Shown: positions 41,261 through 53,603, numbered from the stretch's first letter. The stretch is 64,000 nt of DNA from Komagataeibacter saccharivorans (GCF_003207825.1 NZ_NKTY01000004.1:62001-126000); one strand, 5' to 3'. Numbers and translations are program-made. Notes: a model not told the origin generated them from the sequence alone.

Positions 41261-42757
41261 ATGTCCCTGCACGCAGACAGACCGATGCGGACCCATGAGG
41301 GCGTGCCGCTTCTGGGCAACTTCATCAATGGCCAGTTCGAATATACGGACCGGCTGTTCCACGACATAAGCCCCGTCGATGGCGCGACCATCGCCTATGT
41401 GAACGAGGCCGATGCGCAGCAGGTGGACCGCGCCGTGCAGGCCGCACGGCAGGCGCTGGAAACCGGGCCGTGGGGCCGCAGCACGGTAACACAGCGTGTA
41501 GCCGCCCTGCGCGCGGTGGCCAGTGGCATCGAAGCGCGATTTGAGGAATTTGTCGCCGCCGAGATAGCCGATACCGGCAAGGACACGCATCACACCCGCA
41601 CCATCGACGTGCCGCGCGGGATCGCCAATTTCCGCTTTTTTGCCGACCTGATCGCCACAATGGGCAGCGAAAGCTACCATACCGATACAGCCGATGGCGC
41701 GGGCGCGCTCAATTACGTGCGTCGTCGTCCGGTGGGTGTTGTTGGTGTGATCGCGCCATGGAACCTGCCGCTGCTGCTGCTGTCATGGAAACTGGCGCCT
41801 GCGCTGGCATGCGGTAATGCCGTTGTGGCCAAACCATCGGAAGAAACACCCTATACCGCTACATTGCTGGCGCAGGTCATGGATGACGCGGGCATACCGG
41901 CGGGGGTTTTCAACCTGGTGCATGGTTTCGGCGCGGATTCCGCAGGCGCCTTCATAACCCGTCACCCCGGTATCGACGCCATTACCTTTACGGGTGAAAG
42001 TTCCACCGGCACCACCATCATGCAGGCGGCGGCACCCGGTGTTAAGCCGGTATCCTTTGAACTGGGCGGCAAGAACGCAGCCATCGTCTTTCCTGATGCG
42101 GATGTGGAGGAAGCCGCGGACGGTGTCGCCCGTTCCGCGTTCTCCAATTGCGGGCAGGTCTGTCTGGCGACGGAACGGGTTTATGTGGCGCGCCCCCTTT
42201 TCGAGCGTTTCGTGCAGGCATTGCGGGTGCGGGCCGAAGCCCTGTCCCCCGCGCGGGCAGACAGCGACGCGGGGATCGGCCCGCTGATTTCCCATGCGCA
42301 CCGCAGGAAGGTTCTGGGGTATTACGCCCGTGCCGTAAGTGATGGGGCCTGTGTGGTGACCGGTGGCGACATGCCGTGGTTTGGTGATGAGCGTGATGGC
42401 GGGGCCTTTATCGAACCCACCATCTGGACCGGCCTGCCCGATGATGCCGCCTGCGTGCGGGAGGAGATTTTCGGCCCTGTCTGCCACGTCGCCCCCTTCG
42501 ATACGGAGGCGGAGGTGCTGCAGCGAGTCAACAACTCCCCCTACGGTCTGGCCGCAGCCGTATGGACCAACGACCTGCGCCGCGCGCACCGTGTGGCGGC
42601 CCGGATCGATGTGGGGATCGTCTGGGTGAATACATGGTTCCTGCGTGACCTGCGCACGCCGTTCGGTGGCGTGAAACTGTCCGGTATCGGACGGGAAGGG
42701 GGCATTCGCTCGCTGGATTTCTATTCCGAAACCACAAATATCTGCATCAGGATGTGA
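41261..42757 (+). CDS. nbaE: 2-Aminomuconate-6-semialdehyde dehydrogenase
   Basis: NAD-dependent oxidation of the unstable semialdehyde formed after decarboxylation of ACMS, giving 2-aminomuconate. It is an ALDH of 498 residues with APWNLP (Asn168), SFELGGKNA (Glu267) and the catalytic NCGQVCL (Cys301). It heads the operon E-H-G-F-C-D, starts with AGGAC ten bases upstream, and abuts the hydratase gene. The function is fixed by the neighbours; sequence alone says a muconic-semialdehyde type ALDH. Confidence 0.87.
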   Translation: MSLHADRPMRTHEGVPLLGNFINGQFEYTDRLFHDISPVDGATIAYVNEADAQQVDRAVQAARQALETGPWGRSTVTQRVAALRAVASGIEARFEEFVAAEIADTGKDTHHTRTIDVPRGIANFRFFADLIATMGSESYHTDTADGAGALNYVRRRPVGVVGVIAPWNLPLLLLSWKLAPALACGNAVVAKPSEETPYTATLLAQVMDDAGIPAGVFNLVHGFGADSAGAFITRHPGIDAITFTGESSTGTTIMQAAAPGVKPVSFELGGKNAAIVFPDADVEEAADGVARSAFSNCGQVCLATERVYVARPLFERFVQALRVRAEALSPARADSDAGIGPLISHAHRRKVLGYYARAVSDGACVVTGGDMPWFGDERDGGAFIEPTIWTGLPDDAACVREEIFGPVCHVAPFDTEAEVLQRVNNSPYGLAAAVWTNDLRRAHRVAARIDVGIVWVNTWFLRDLRTPFGGVKLSGIGREGGIRSLDFYSETTNICIRM

Positions 42758-42762
42758 CACCC

Positions 42763-43584
42763 ATGAACATGCCAGTCCTGACCGGGACGGCGGAACGTGC
42801 GTTCCGTCAACTCCAGACCGCTGCGCGTACCGGCGTGGCCTGCGCGCCCGTGCGTGACCTGATCGGCGGGGCTGCTGCCGTCGATACCGCCTATGCCGTG
42901 CAGAGTGCGCTGGTCGCGGCCCGTGTGGCGGCGGGGGCACGTATCGTCGGGCGCAAGATCGGCCTGACCGCCCCGGTCGTGCAGCAGCAGTTCGGTATCG
43001 ACCAGCCCGATTACGGTGTCCTGACTGCCGATATGGAAGTGGCACCCGACGGGATCATTCCCGTGGGTGCAACCCTGCAGCCCCGGTGCGAGGCCGAAAT
43101 CGCCTTCGTCCTGTCGCGTGACCTGCCCCATGTCGATCCCGGCATGGCGGAGGTCATTTCCGCCGTGGACTACCTTCTGCCCGCCATCGAGATCGTGGAT
43201 AGCCGCATCGCCGGATGGGATATCACCGTGGCGGATACCATTGCTGATAACGCGTCGTCCGGCCTGTTCATACTGGGGCAGGACCGACGGTCCCTGCGTG
43301 ATGTGGACCTGTATGCCTGCGGCATGGTGATGGAATGTCGTGGGGGCGAGGTCTCGACCGGCGCGGGGGCGGCGTGCATGGGTTCCCCGCTTAACGCACT
43401 GCGCTGGCTGGCGGCTGAAATGGCCCGGCGCGGCATGCCGCTGCGCGCGGGGGAAGTGGTGCTGTCGGGTGCGCTGGGGCCGATGGTCGCAGCCCGGCCC
43501 GGCGACAGTTTTGACGTGCGCATCAATGGTCTGGGCGCAGTCAGCGTCCGCTTTGCGCCAAAGGGGGAACACCATGGCGATTGA
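42763..43584 (+). CDS. nbaH: 2-Oxopent-4-enoate hydratase (MhpD family)
   Basis: Adds water to 2-oxopent-4-enoate to give 4-hydroxy-2-oxovalerate. MhpD/fumarylacetoacetase-like fold: GRKIGLTAPVVQQQFGIDQPDYGVL, the metal-binding EAEIAFVLSRDL and IEIVDSRIAGWDITVADTIADNASS are clear. Length 273. A GTG at 42754 overlapping the ALDH stop is possible, but the ATG at 42763 is preferred. It overlaps the following decarboxylase gene by 11 bases. Confidence 0.88.
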   Translation: MNMPVLTGTAERAFRQLQTAARTGVACAPVRDLIGGAAAVDTAYAVQSALVAARVAAGARIVGRKIGLTAPVVQQQFGIDQPDYGVLTADMEVAPDGIIPVGATLQPRCEAEIAFVLSRDLPHVDPGMAEVISAVDYLLPAIEIVDSRIAGWDITVADTIADNASSGLFILGQDRRSLRDVDLYACGMVMECRGGEVSTGAGAACMGSPLNALRWLAAEMARRGMPLRAGEVVLSGALGPMVAARPGDSFDVRINGLGAVSVRFAPKGEHHGD

Positions 43585-44361
43585 CGCCACCACCATACGC
43601 GCCGTGGCGCGGCGGCTGGATGATGCAGCGCGGCAGGGTCAGGCGATCGAACAGGTAACGGTGCAGATGCCGGAACTGGATCTGGACGATGCCTATGCCA
43701 TACAGGCGCAGCTTGCCGCCTTGCGCATTGCGCGCGGCGAGCGGATCGCTGGCGTCAAGATGGGCTTCACCAGTCGCGCCAAGATGCGGCAGATGGGCGT
43801 GTCCGACCTGATATGGGGGCGGCTGGGGGCTGGTATGGAACTGCCCGATGGCGCGGTATTCGACATGTCCACGGCCATTCATCCCCGTGTGGAAACCGAA
43901 CTGGCCTTTATCCTGCGCCGCCCGTTATGTGGTCCCGTCAGCACGACGGAAGCGCGTAACGCGATCGAGGCGGTCCTGCCTGCGCTGGAAATCATTGACA
44001 GCCGCTATCGGGACTTCCGCTTCAATGTTGTGGACGTGGTGGCGGATAATGCGTCCGCCCGCGGGTTCGTGCTGGGCGAGCCTGCATCGGCGCGGATGGA
44101 TTTTTCCAACCTTGGCATGGTCCTGCATCTGGACGGGCAGGTGGTGCAGACTGGATCGTCCGCCGCCATTCTTGGCCATCCGTTGCGCGGACTGATGGAA
44201 GCCGCGCGACTGGCGGGCGAACGTGGCGCGCGGCTTGAAGCGGGCGAGATCGTGCTGGCGGGTGCGGCGACGGCAGCGGTGGCGCTAAGGCCGGGCTGCC
44301 ATGTCTCGGCCACGGTGCAGTCGCTGGGGCGTCTTGGCTTCACAACAACGGGGGAACGGTC

Positions 44362-44365
<4 letters not shown>
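43574..44365 (+). CDS. nbaG: 4-Oxalocrotonate decarboxylase
   Basis: Decarboxylates 4-oxalocrotonate (2-oxohex-3-enedioate) to 2-oxopent-4-enoate. It is the same fold as the hydratase but a distinct paralogue: [55 protein letters not shown]. Length 263. The start at 43574 is set by the ATG overlapping the hydratase stop. Hydratase and decarboxylase act as a complex in meta-cleavage pathways, consistent with the neighbouring genes. Confidence 0.86.
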
Positions 44366-46338
<1,973 letters not shown>

Positions 46339-46354
46339 ACAGGGCCGGGGGCAT

Positions 46355-47383
46355 TTACGCCCTGGGGCCGGGGAAATCCGTTCCTTCGTCCAGCAGCGGG
46401 CAGGTGGGCACGTCGTCCACCGCGCGGCGCAGTGCGGCGATCATGTACCGGGCGGCAGCGGTGCGGCTGCTGTTCAGTCCGGTGGTGATGCCTATGGGGC
46501 TTATGGTTGCACGCAGCAGGATGGGCAGCAGCACCATCCGGCCCGCCTGCGTTTCGATCTGGGCGCTCTGCCACGGCATGACGGCCACATAATCATCCGC
46601 CGCCAGCAGGCCGCGATTGGTCAGCAGGGATACGGACTCCACCGCGCCGCGCGGCGGCGGCACGCCTTCGTCGTGAAATGCCTGATCCACCTGCTGGCGC
46701 AGTACAGTTCCCGGCGGGGGCAGTATCCAGTCCGCCATCGCCAGGTCCGCAAGGTGGAGCGCCCCGCGTCGCGTCAGGGGATGTTCAGGACGGGTGACGA
46801 TGCAGGCGACATCATGCAGCAGGATTTCATCGGCCAGATGGTCATGTTCGCGCGTATCGGGAATGCGGCCTGCGATCAGGTCGATTTCACCACGCAGCAT
46901 GGCGGGTACCAGTACGTCATTCGTCCCCTCGATGACGGAAACCGTCAGGCCCGGTCGTTCCCGGCGCAGCAGGGCGATTGCACGGGGCAGCAGCACGGCC
47001 GATGCGGATTGCAACGTGCCCACCATCACACGGCCACCCGTGGGATCGGGGCTGGTCACGTCCGCGGCGGCCTGTATGAACATGTCCATCATCACGCGCG
47101 CATGCGCCAGCAGGACCTGACCCTGTGCGGTGGGGGTGGTGCCCGAACTGGTGCGCGCGAACAGGCGGGTGCCGAACAGCATCTCCGTTTCCTGCAATGC
47201 TTTCGTCACCGCCGACTGGGTCATGTTCAACTGGCGCGCCGCTGCCGCAAGCGATCCGGTCCCGGCTATGGCCATGACCATGCGCAGGTGGCGAAAGCCC
47301 AGACGGGCAATAAGATGATCCGACAGGGCGTTCCCCTTCCGCATGGCCGCGACACGGTATGTTTCGATAATGGGTCGTAACAT
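46355..47383 (-). CDS. LysR family transcriptional regulator
   Basis: N-terminal helix-turn-helix (SLAAAARQLNMTQSAVTKALQETEMLFGTRLF) and a C-terminal ligand-binding domain with GTLQSASAVLLPRAIALL. Length 342 with the chosen start; 47344 is an alternative. It sits immediately downstream of, and convergent with, the 3-hydroxyanthranilate operon and divergent from an EamA exporter. The exporter is its most probable target; a role for the aromatic operon is also possible. No LysR-type site was identified with confidence. Confidence 0.87.
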   Translation of the reverse strand: MLRPIIETYRVAAMRKGNALSDHLIARLGFRHLRMVMAIAGTGSLAAAARQLNMTQSAVTKALQETEMLFGTRLFARTSSGTTPTAQGQVLLAHARVMMDMFIQAAADVTSPDPTGGRVMVGTLQSASAVLLPRAIALLRRERPGLTVSVIEGTNDVLVPAMLRGEIDLIAGRIPDTREHDHLADEILLHDVACIVTRPEHPLTRRGALHLADLAMADWILPPPGTVLRQQVDQAFHDEGVPPPRGAVESVSLLTNRGLLAADDYVAVMPWQSAQIETQAGRMVLLPILLRATISPIGITTGLNSSRTAAARYMIAALRRAVDDVPTCPLLDEGTDFPGPRA

Positions 47384-47648
47384 TTTTCTGCTGCAACGGG
47401 TAAGTCATCCCCTTGCGTGGCAGATACGCCGTGATGCGTCAGGCCGGGTCCAGCGGTGCATCCTTATCCATGCGCAAGGCGGGGCGCGGCCCTGTCGTAT
47501 ACGTATTCATTATACCTTTGACGAAACGAATGCCGTATGGGAGGCGTGTTGTGACGCACGCGGATGCGGAATCGCGCCCGGTCGTGCCGCCGCCCAGAAA
47601 AACATTCCTGTCCATCGTCGCGCATCGCGCGCGTAACCGGAGCCCGTA

Positions 47649-48593
47649 GTGACCGCATCCGCGTCCAGCCCGCCGCTTGGCGGGGTCAGCAGGACCACTG
47701 GTATTTCATCGGTGGCCTACGTCCATCTTCTGATGATCTATGTGATATGGGGCAGCACCTATCTTATGGTGAAAATATGCCTCCACGGGGCGGGGCATAT
47801 CCTGCCGCTGCATATCCAGTTCGGGCGCGAAGGGTGTGGCGCGCTGATTCTGGCGTCACTGGCCCTGTACCGGCACGGCCTGCCCCAGCGCCTGCGCTGG
47901 CCCGATCTGGTGCGTTGTATCGGCACCGGCATGCTCATGTGGGCAGGTGGCAATACGCTGGCGACATCCTGCGCGCCCTATGCCAGTTCTGGCTTTATCG
48001 TCATGTCGATGGGGTCGATCCCGTTATGGTGCGCGCTGTTCGACTGCGTGGTGTCACGGACCCGTCCATCCATGCGGGTGGTGGGTGCGCTTCTGGCCGG
48101 ACTGGGGGGGCTGTTCATGGTGGTCTGGCCCGTCATTTCCGGGCATGGCGGCATTTCAGGGCCACATCCGGTGCTGGTGGTTATGGTATTGCAGCTTTCG
48201 GCCATGACGTGGTCGCTGGGTACGGTGTTGCAGCGTCCCCTCGCCGGACGGCTGGCGCCGGAATGGACGGCGGCGATCCAGATGGCCTGCGCATCATGCC
48301 TGCTGGCTTTTGTCCTGTGGGTGCGGGGCGCGCCACTGCCGGATTATCCTGCGCCCGCGCAGATCGGCGCATTCGTCTATCTGGTCATTTTCGGCGGTGT
48401 GGTCGCCCCTGCATCCTATGTGGTGGTCCTGCGCACGTTTTCGCCGGAAATTGCGTCCACCTTCGCCTATGTCAACCCGGTGGTGGGGTTGCTGCTGGGG
48501 TGGGCCGTTCTGGGTGAACAGCCCGCGCTGCTGTCCATTGCCGGGATTGTGGTGGTGCTTGGCAGCGTTGCGCTGATCATGCGACGGTCGTGA
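47649..48593 (+). CDS. EamA/DMT family transporter
   Basis: Ten-span drug/metabolite exporter, 314 residues, with two EamA repeats (YVIWGSTYLMVKICLHG... and AFVYLVIFGGVVAPASYVVVLRTFSPEIASTFAYVNPVVGLLLGW). The start is a GTG at 47649 with GGAG nine bases upstream. Divergent from the LysR gene, the classic arrangement for LysR-controlled exporters. Substrate unknown. Confidence 0.86.
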   Translation: MTASASSPPLGGVSRTTGISSVAYVHLLMIYVIWGSTYLMVKICLHGAGHILPLHIQFGREGCGALILASLALYRHGLPQRLRWPDLVRCIGTGMLMWAGGNTLATSCAPYASSGFIVMSMGSIPLWCALFDCVVSRTRPSMRVVGALLAGLGGLFMVVWPVISGHGGISGPHPVLVVMVLQLSAMTWSLGTVLQRPLAGRLAPEWTAAIQMACASCLLAFVLWVRGAPLPDYPAPAQIGAFVYLVIFGGVVAPASYVVVLRTFSPEIASTFAYVNPVVGLLLGWAVLGEQPALLSIAGIVVVLGSVALIMRRS

Positions 48594-48665
48594 AGGGCGC
48601 GCACGATGGTGCCGTTATTGCGCACCGTCGTGCTGGCCACCATCCACAGCAAGGATAATGTCTGC

Positions 48666-50036
48666 ATGCCATCGTCCCGCCCGACCGTAGCCCATGATGT
48701 TTCGGTTCCGTTCCAACTTGGGCTGGGCGAGCGTATGAGCTACGCCTGTGGTGATCTGGCCGGTAACGCCATGTTCGGCATTACGGGGTCCTACCTGCTG
48801 TATTTCTATGTGAATGTCTGTGGCCTTGCCGCGGGTCAGGTTGCGATCCTGATGCTGGCCGCGCGTGTGGTCGACAGCGTGGCCGATCCGTGCATCGGTT
48901 ACATGATCGACCGGCGCAGGCTGTTCCGTGGCCGTGTCGGCCCCTACATGAAATGGTTTTCGCTACCATTGGGGCTGGCGCTGCTGCTGTGCTTTATCCG
49001 CCTGCCGGTGGGTGCGGGCGGGCGGCTGGCATGGGCGTACGGAACCTACCTGTTGATGGGCATCGTGTTTTCGATGGTGAATGTGCCGTACGGCGTGCTG
49101 CCCAATGTCATGACGCGCAATGGTCGTGACCGACTTTCCCTGGCCATGTTCCGTATGATGGGGGCGACGGGCGGCACCTTTTTCATGGGGGCGGTCACGC
49201 TGCCGCTTGTCCACTGGCTGGGTGGCGGGAATGAACGCATCGGCTATCCGGCGGCGATGGCGGTGATCGGGCTGCTGGGTGGGCTGGTGCTGATGGTGCC
49301 TGCCTTTACATGCACGGAACGTTATGTCCTGCAGCCTGCCCATAACCCGCTGCGTGTCATGCTGGCGTCCCTGCTGCGCAATCGGGCATGGGTGGTGGTA
49401 ACGGTCGTGCTCAGCCTGTTTTACATCAACCTTACGGCGTTTTACGGTCTGTCGCTTTATTACGCCACGGCGGTTCTTGGTCGGCCCGCGACGTTTGGCG
49501 GGTTGCTGATTTCGGTCATGGGGATTGGCAAGGTGCTGGGTGTGACCTGTTCGGGCTGGCTGGTGCGCCGGATCGGGCAGCGCGCGACGGTGGCGGTGCC
49601 CTACGGGCTGTCGGCGCTGTGTCTGGTGGTGTTTGTATCCGCGCCCAATCGACCGGTGCTGCTGGGCGCGGTTTTTGGTCTTGCCTGTTTTTTTGAAGGT
49701 ATGACGCTGCCGGTATTTTACGCGATGATTGCGGATGCAATCGATCTTGGCGCAGTGCTGACGGGGGTGCGGGCGGCTGGTCTGACCTATTCCATAAACA
49801 GTTTCATGGGCAAGGTCGCGTGGGCTGCTGGCGGTGCGCTGTCGGCGGCCATGCTGGGCTGGGGTGGTTATGTCTCTGGTCTGGCGGTGCAGTCCCCGCA
49901 GGCGCGGGCGTTCATCTGCATGGGGTTTGTCGGCGTCCCCATTTTCATTGCCTGCGTGTCGGCTGTTCTGGTGTGGTTCTATCCATCCGAGGATGAGGTC
50001 ATGGCGATCAGGCTGCGTGCGCATGCCGGCGCATGA
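48666..50036 (+). CDS. GPH-family sugar:cation symporter (MFS)
   Basis: Glycoside-pentoside-hexuronide symporter with 12 predicted spans: QLGLGERMSYACGDLAGNAMFGITGSYLLYFYVN at the start, DSVADPCIGYMIDRRR and a late GVRAAGLTYSINSFMGKVAWAAGGALSA segment. Length 456. The start at 48666 is preferred over the 48606 frame opening. It is followed at about 90 bases by a glycosidase, so it probably imports an oligosaccharide or glycoside. Confidence 0.87.
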   Translation: MPSSRPTVAHDVSVPFQLGLGERMSYACGDLAGNAMFGITGSYLLYFYVNVCGLAAGQVAILMLAARVVDSVADPCIGYMIDRRRLFRGRVGPYMKWFSLPLGLALLLCFIRLPVGAGGRLAWAYGTYLLMGIVFSMVNVPYGVLPNVMTRNGRDRLSLAMFRMMGATGGTFFMGAVTLPLVHWLGGGNERIGYPAAMAVIGLLGGLVLMVPAFTCTERYVLQPAHNPLRVMLASLLRNRAWVVVTVVLSLFYINLTAFYGLSLYYATAVLGRPATFGGLLISVMGIGKVLGVTCSGWLVRRIGQRATVAVPYGLSALCLVVFVSAPNRPVLLGAVFGLACFFEGMTLPVFYAMIADAIDLGAVLTGVRAAGLTYSINSFMGKVAWAAGGALSAAMLGWGGYVSGLAVQSPQARAFICMGFVGVPIFIACVSAVLVWFYPSEDEVMAIRLRAHAGA

Positions 50037-50124
50037 CCGGGGACGCCGGGCGCCCTTGACGATGGCCCGGCACTCCGATCTTGTTCTGTTTCCGAACTGA
50101 AATCCGCTCCATACGCAACCCGTG

Positions 50125-52398
50125 ATGAAGGATAGGTGCGACAGGATGATTGTCGATCCAACAATACCCGTGCAAAGGGCATGGAACACATGGTCCGACC
50201 GCCCTGCGGAACTGACCTTCCTGCCGCTGGGCGTAAAGCTTACCCCGATCCTGTATTCCACCAGCCAGCGTAGGGCGACACTCCTGCCGCCCGGTGCGGA
50301 TATCGTGTTCGGACGGCATGCGGCGGATGGCGCATGGATCGAATTTGAAACGCGCCACGCGGGCACGCATCTGGATTTCCGTTATGACCGGGCTGATCCG
50401 TACGCGGTGCGGGGGGAGTGGAATGGCCGCGTGCCGGGGGAATGGGGATTACGGTACTGGGTGACGTTATGCCTGTCGGGTGCGAAGGGGGAGGAAGTTG
50501 TCTATCGGGATGGGGCGGCCGTCATCCGTGTGGACACCCGCCATGTCGCCCTTGTAACGCGTGAGGAGGCGGTGCAGGTCACGGCACATGATACGGTGGA
50601 AGCCGTGGCGGCGGATTACGATACGAACGGCTATTTCCACACCGCCACGCGCGGTATTTGCGGACGTGTTATTGCACTGCGTTTCAACCTGGAAATGATG
50701 CGCAGCAATGCGTTTGCCGCAGCCGTGGCCGACTGCCCCGATCTTGCCATACGCAACGCCCGTGCTGCGCTGGCTGCGCCAGCAGGGGATGCCTGCCTGC
50801 CGGTCCAGACAGGCATGCACGCAGGCGCGCTGGATGCGGTGCGTGACGTGATGGCATGGAACACGGTTTATGACGGGATCAATCACCGGCCCTATACTTC
50901 TGTCAGCCGGATATGGAATCTGGGAAAATTCGCGGTCTGGTTCAACGATCAGACCTATGCTGCGCTGATGACGGGCCTGTTCGATACGGGTATTGCGCGC
51001 GAAAACATGGCCGTGGCGATGGCCAGCGCCACCCCGCAGGGCAATTTCGCATGCATCGTCACGTCCAACGATGCATGGGTTGACCGGACACAGGCCCCGA
51101 ATGGGGCCTTCATGGCATGGATGATGTATCTGCGCACGCGCGATCGTTCGTTGCTGGAACTGGTCTATGGCCCGCTGGTGCGAAACCAGCGATGGTGGCG
51201 CACCCATCGTGACCCCGATGGGCGGGGGCTGGTATCGTGCGGAACCTCTGCCGTGGGGGAAGGGCTGTACAAGGGCACCCATTTTGGCGCGCGCAACGAA
51301 ACGGGCATGGATAATTCCCCTACCCATGATGAAGCGGTGTATGATCCGCACACACGCACGCTGTCGCTGCTGGATGTCGGGCTGAACTGCACGCTGGCGC
51401 TGGATGCGGAAATGCTGGCGCTGATCGCGGCTGAACTGGGTCATGATACGGAAGCAGCCGAATTCGCCGCCCTTGCAGCCTCAGGCCGCGCGTTGATCCG
51501 TGATGAATTGTGGGATGAGACGCGTGGCATTTTCGCCAACCGTCAGCGCGATGGTGGTTTTGTCCGTAGTCTGGGACCGACCAGTTTCTATCCGCTGATC
51601 TGCGGTGCGGCGACCCCGGAACAGGCGCACAGCCTGCTGCGGCATCTGGAAGATCCGGCGACGTTCGGCGGCGAATACGTGCTGCCCAATGTCACGCGCG
51701 ATGATCCTGCTTTTGCCGATAACGTATACTGGCGGGGGCGTATCTGGCCGAACGTGAATTATTTCGTCTGGCATGGCCTGCGTCGTTACGGTTTTGATGA
51801 ACAGGCATCCCGCCTTGCGGCGCAGAGCATGGCGCTGTTCAACCAGTCATGGACCACGCGGCGCATATCGGGCGAGAATTACAGCGCCATTGACGGGGAG
51901 GCATCGGACCAGCCCGATACCGACCTGTTCCTGTCGTGGGGTGCGATGCTGCCCATGCTTGGTGTGGCGGAGGTCATGGATTTTAACCCGTGGACCGGTT
52001 GGGAAATCACTATTACGGGTCAGGATACCGTGCTGGGGCCGGTGCAATCCCCGCTGGGTGCGCTTACACTGGTGGTGCGTGACGGTGTGATGCGCCTCAT
52101 GCGTGGTGCGCGCGTTCTGCTGTGTTGCGATATGGTGGGGCGCATGACGGATATCGTGCTGGATAAGGGGATGTTTTCCTGCCGCCTTGCGCCTGCGCGA
52201 TCGGGGCGGATTATTCTGGGCCTGCCGTTTGTTTCACCCGAAAAGACGATCGCCGCGCAGGTAAATGGACATGGCGTCGCCATAACGGGCGATACGGCAA
52301 CAGGCAGCCTGATCGCACTGGATGATATCGGCGCGGGGGCAACGGTGTCGGTGCATTATACCCCGACCATCGCCGCGGCGATTGCGCCGGGTGCATGA
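50125..52398 (+). CDS. GH63-like (alpha/alpha)6 glycoside hydrolase
   Basis: Predicted cytoplasmic glycosidase of the GH63/GH37-like MGH1 type. An N-terminal beta region of about 200 residues precedes the catalytic domain, which has VWFNDQTYAALMTGLFDTGIARENM, NETGMDNSPTHD and YWRGRIWPNVNYFVWHGLRRYG, the last resembling the acidic/aromatic active-site segments of mannosylglycerate hydrolase and glucosidase I. No signal peptide. About 757 residues. Starts at 50122 (GTG) and 50146 are alternatives. It lies after a GPH symporter, suggesting intracellular hydrolysis of an imported glycoside. Exact specificity unknown. Confidence 0.8.
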   Translation: MKDRCDRMIVDPTIPVQRAWNTWSDRPAELTFLPLGVKLTPILYSTSQRRATLLPPGADIVFGRHAADGAWIEFETRHAGTHLDFRYDRADPYAVRGEWNGRVPGEWGLRYWVTLCLSGAKGEEVVYRDGAAVIRVDTRHVALVTREEAVQVTAHDTVEAVAADYDTNGYFHTATRGICGRVIALRFNLEMMRSNAFAAAVADCPDLAIRNARAALAAPAGDACLPVQTGMHAGALDAVRDVMAWNTVYDGINHRPYTSVSRIWNLGKFAVWFNDQTYAALMTGLFDTGIARENMAVAMASATPQGNFACIVTSNDAWVDRTQAPNGAFMAWMMYLRTRDRSLLELVYGPLVRNQRWWRTHRDPDGRGLVSCGTSAVGEGLYKGTHFGARNETGMDNSPTHDEAVYDPHTRTLSLLDVGLNCTLALDAEMLALIAAELGHDTEAAEFAALAASGRALIRDELWDETRGIFANRQRDGGFVRSLGPTSFYPLICGAATPEQAHSLLRHLEDPATFGGEYVLPNVTRDDPAFADNVYWRGRIWPNVNYFVWHGLRRYGFDEQASRLAAQSMALFNQSWTTRRISGENYSAIDGEASDQPDTDLFLSWGAMLPMLGVAEVMDFNPWTGWEITITGQDTVLGPVQSPLGALTLVVRDGVMRLMRGARVLLCCDMVGRMTDIVLDKGMFSCRLAPARSGRIILGLPFVSPEKTIAAQVNGHGVAITGDTATGSLIALDDIGAGATVSVHYTPTIAAAIAPGA

Positions 52399-52626
52399 TG
52401 TCCGGTCTGTTCTCGGCGTAATAAGGCAGTGCTCTTCAACGTCGGATATAACAGGGCGGGGATGTTGCCTGTAGGACAGTCTGTACGCAGCACGGTCCGT
52501 AAGATCGGCCGCAGGTATGGCTCACGCCATCCCCTTGCCAAGGCAGGGAAACCGACCCATGGTAAGACTTGAGCGTATGGTCGTGTCTGGCGCGCCTGCA
52601 TGTGTCCGGACCAGTAGGGAACGTAT

Positions 52627-53559
52627 ATGATACCGCCGGTGCGTTACACCCTTCGGCAACTGCGCTATTTTGTCGCCACCGCCAATACCGGTTCCATCGC
52701 GGCGGCGGCGCGACAGATCCATATTTCCCAACCTTCCATCTCGGCCGCTATCGCCAGTCTTGAGGCCAGCTTCGGCATACAGCTTTTTTTGCGTAACCAT
52801 GCCAGCGGCCTGTCCCTGACACCGGAAGGGGAGGCGTTCCTTCAGAAAGCCTGTTCCTTCCTGCAGCAGGCGCATGACCTTGAAGCCGCCATGTCCGGCC
52901 TGTCCGGCAAGGTGACGGGCGAAGTCCATATTGGCTGCATGTCCACGCTTTACCCGTTTGTCGGTCCATTGCTGCATAGGGTGTTCCAGACCCGTTACCC
53001 GCAGGCGCATCTGCGCATCATGACGGGGCACCACCGGGATCTGACAGAAAAGCTGCGGCGCGGCGATATATGCGCGATGATATGCTACGACCTGCAACTT
53101 GATCCCGATGTCGATTTCCATCCCTGCGCTGCCTTGCCGCCCTTCGTTTTGGTGGGGGAGACGCATCCGCTGCGGTTGCGGGAAACGGTGGCGTTGCAGG
53201 AAGTCATGGACCAGAAGTTCATTCTGCTGAACCTGCCGGTATCACGGGATTATTTCGTCTCGATTTTTGCGCGCAGCCATATCGAACTGCACAATTTTGA
53301 ATGTGTTGACTGCATGGACACGGTCAGAAGTCTGGTGGCCCACGGGCATGGGTTCAGCCTGCTGAATGTCAGGCCGCGCAACAGGGCCTCTCTCGACGGG
53401 TCGCCCCTTTATTATCTGCGCCTTTCCGATGATGTTCCGGTGTTGCGGTACGGACTGGCGTCAATTGATAATGGCTGGAACAATCCCCGCCTGACCCTGC
53501 TGCGCGAAATCTGCGATACCTACCTTGTCGGTAATGAAATGCCCGGCACCGAACCGTAA
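52627..53559 (+). CDS. LysR family transcriptional regulator
   Basis: Helix-turn-helix near the N-terminus (SIAAAARQIHISQPSISAAIASLEASFGIQLF) and a periplasmic-binding-like effector domain. Length 310. The DNA-binding part is close to the OxyR/CynR-like subgroup. It follows the glycosidase on the same strand, after 228 bases; the target is not evident. Convergent with the class V aminotransferase gene, with a hairpin between. Confidence 0.88.
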   Translation: MIPPVRYTLRQLRYFVATANTGSIAAAARQIHISQPSISAAIASLEASFGIQLFLRNHASGLSLTPEGEAFLQKACSFLQQAHDLEAAMSGLSGKVTGEVHIGCMSTLYPFVGPLLHRVFQTRYPQAHLRIMTGHHRDLTEKLRRGDICAMICYDLQLDPDVDFHPCAALPPFVLVGETHPLRLRETVALQEVMDQKFILLNLPVSRDYFVSIFARSHIELHNFECVDCMDTVRSLVAHGHGFSLLNVRPRNRASLDGSPLYYLRLSDDVPVLRYGLASIDNGWNNPRLTLLREICDTYLVGNEMPGTEP

Positions 53560-53562
53560 CGG

Positions 53563-53594
53563 GGCCATGCGGATGGACTTCTCCCGCATGGTCC
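53563..53594. terminator. Bidirectional hairpin between convergent genes
   Basis: GGCCATGCGG pairs with CCGCATGGTCC across an 11-base loop, sitting between the stops of the LysR gene and the class V aminotransferase gene. The stem is strong; T-tracts are absent. Confidence 0.5.
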
Positions 53595-53603
53595 ATTCAG
53601 GGA

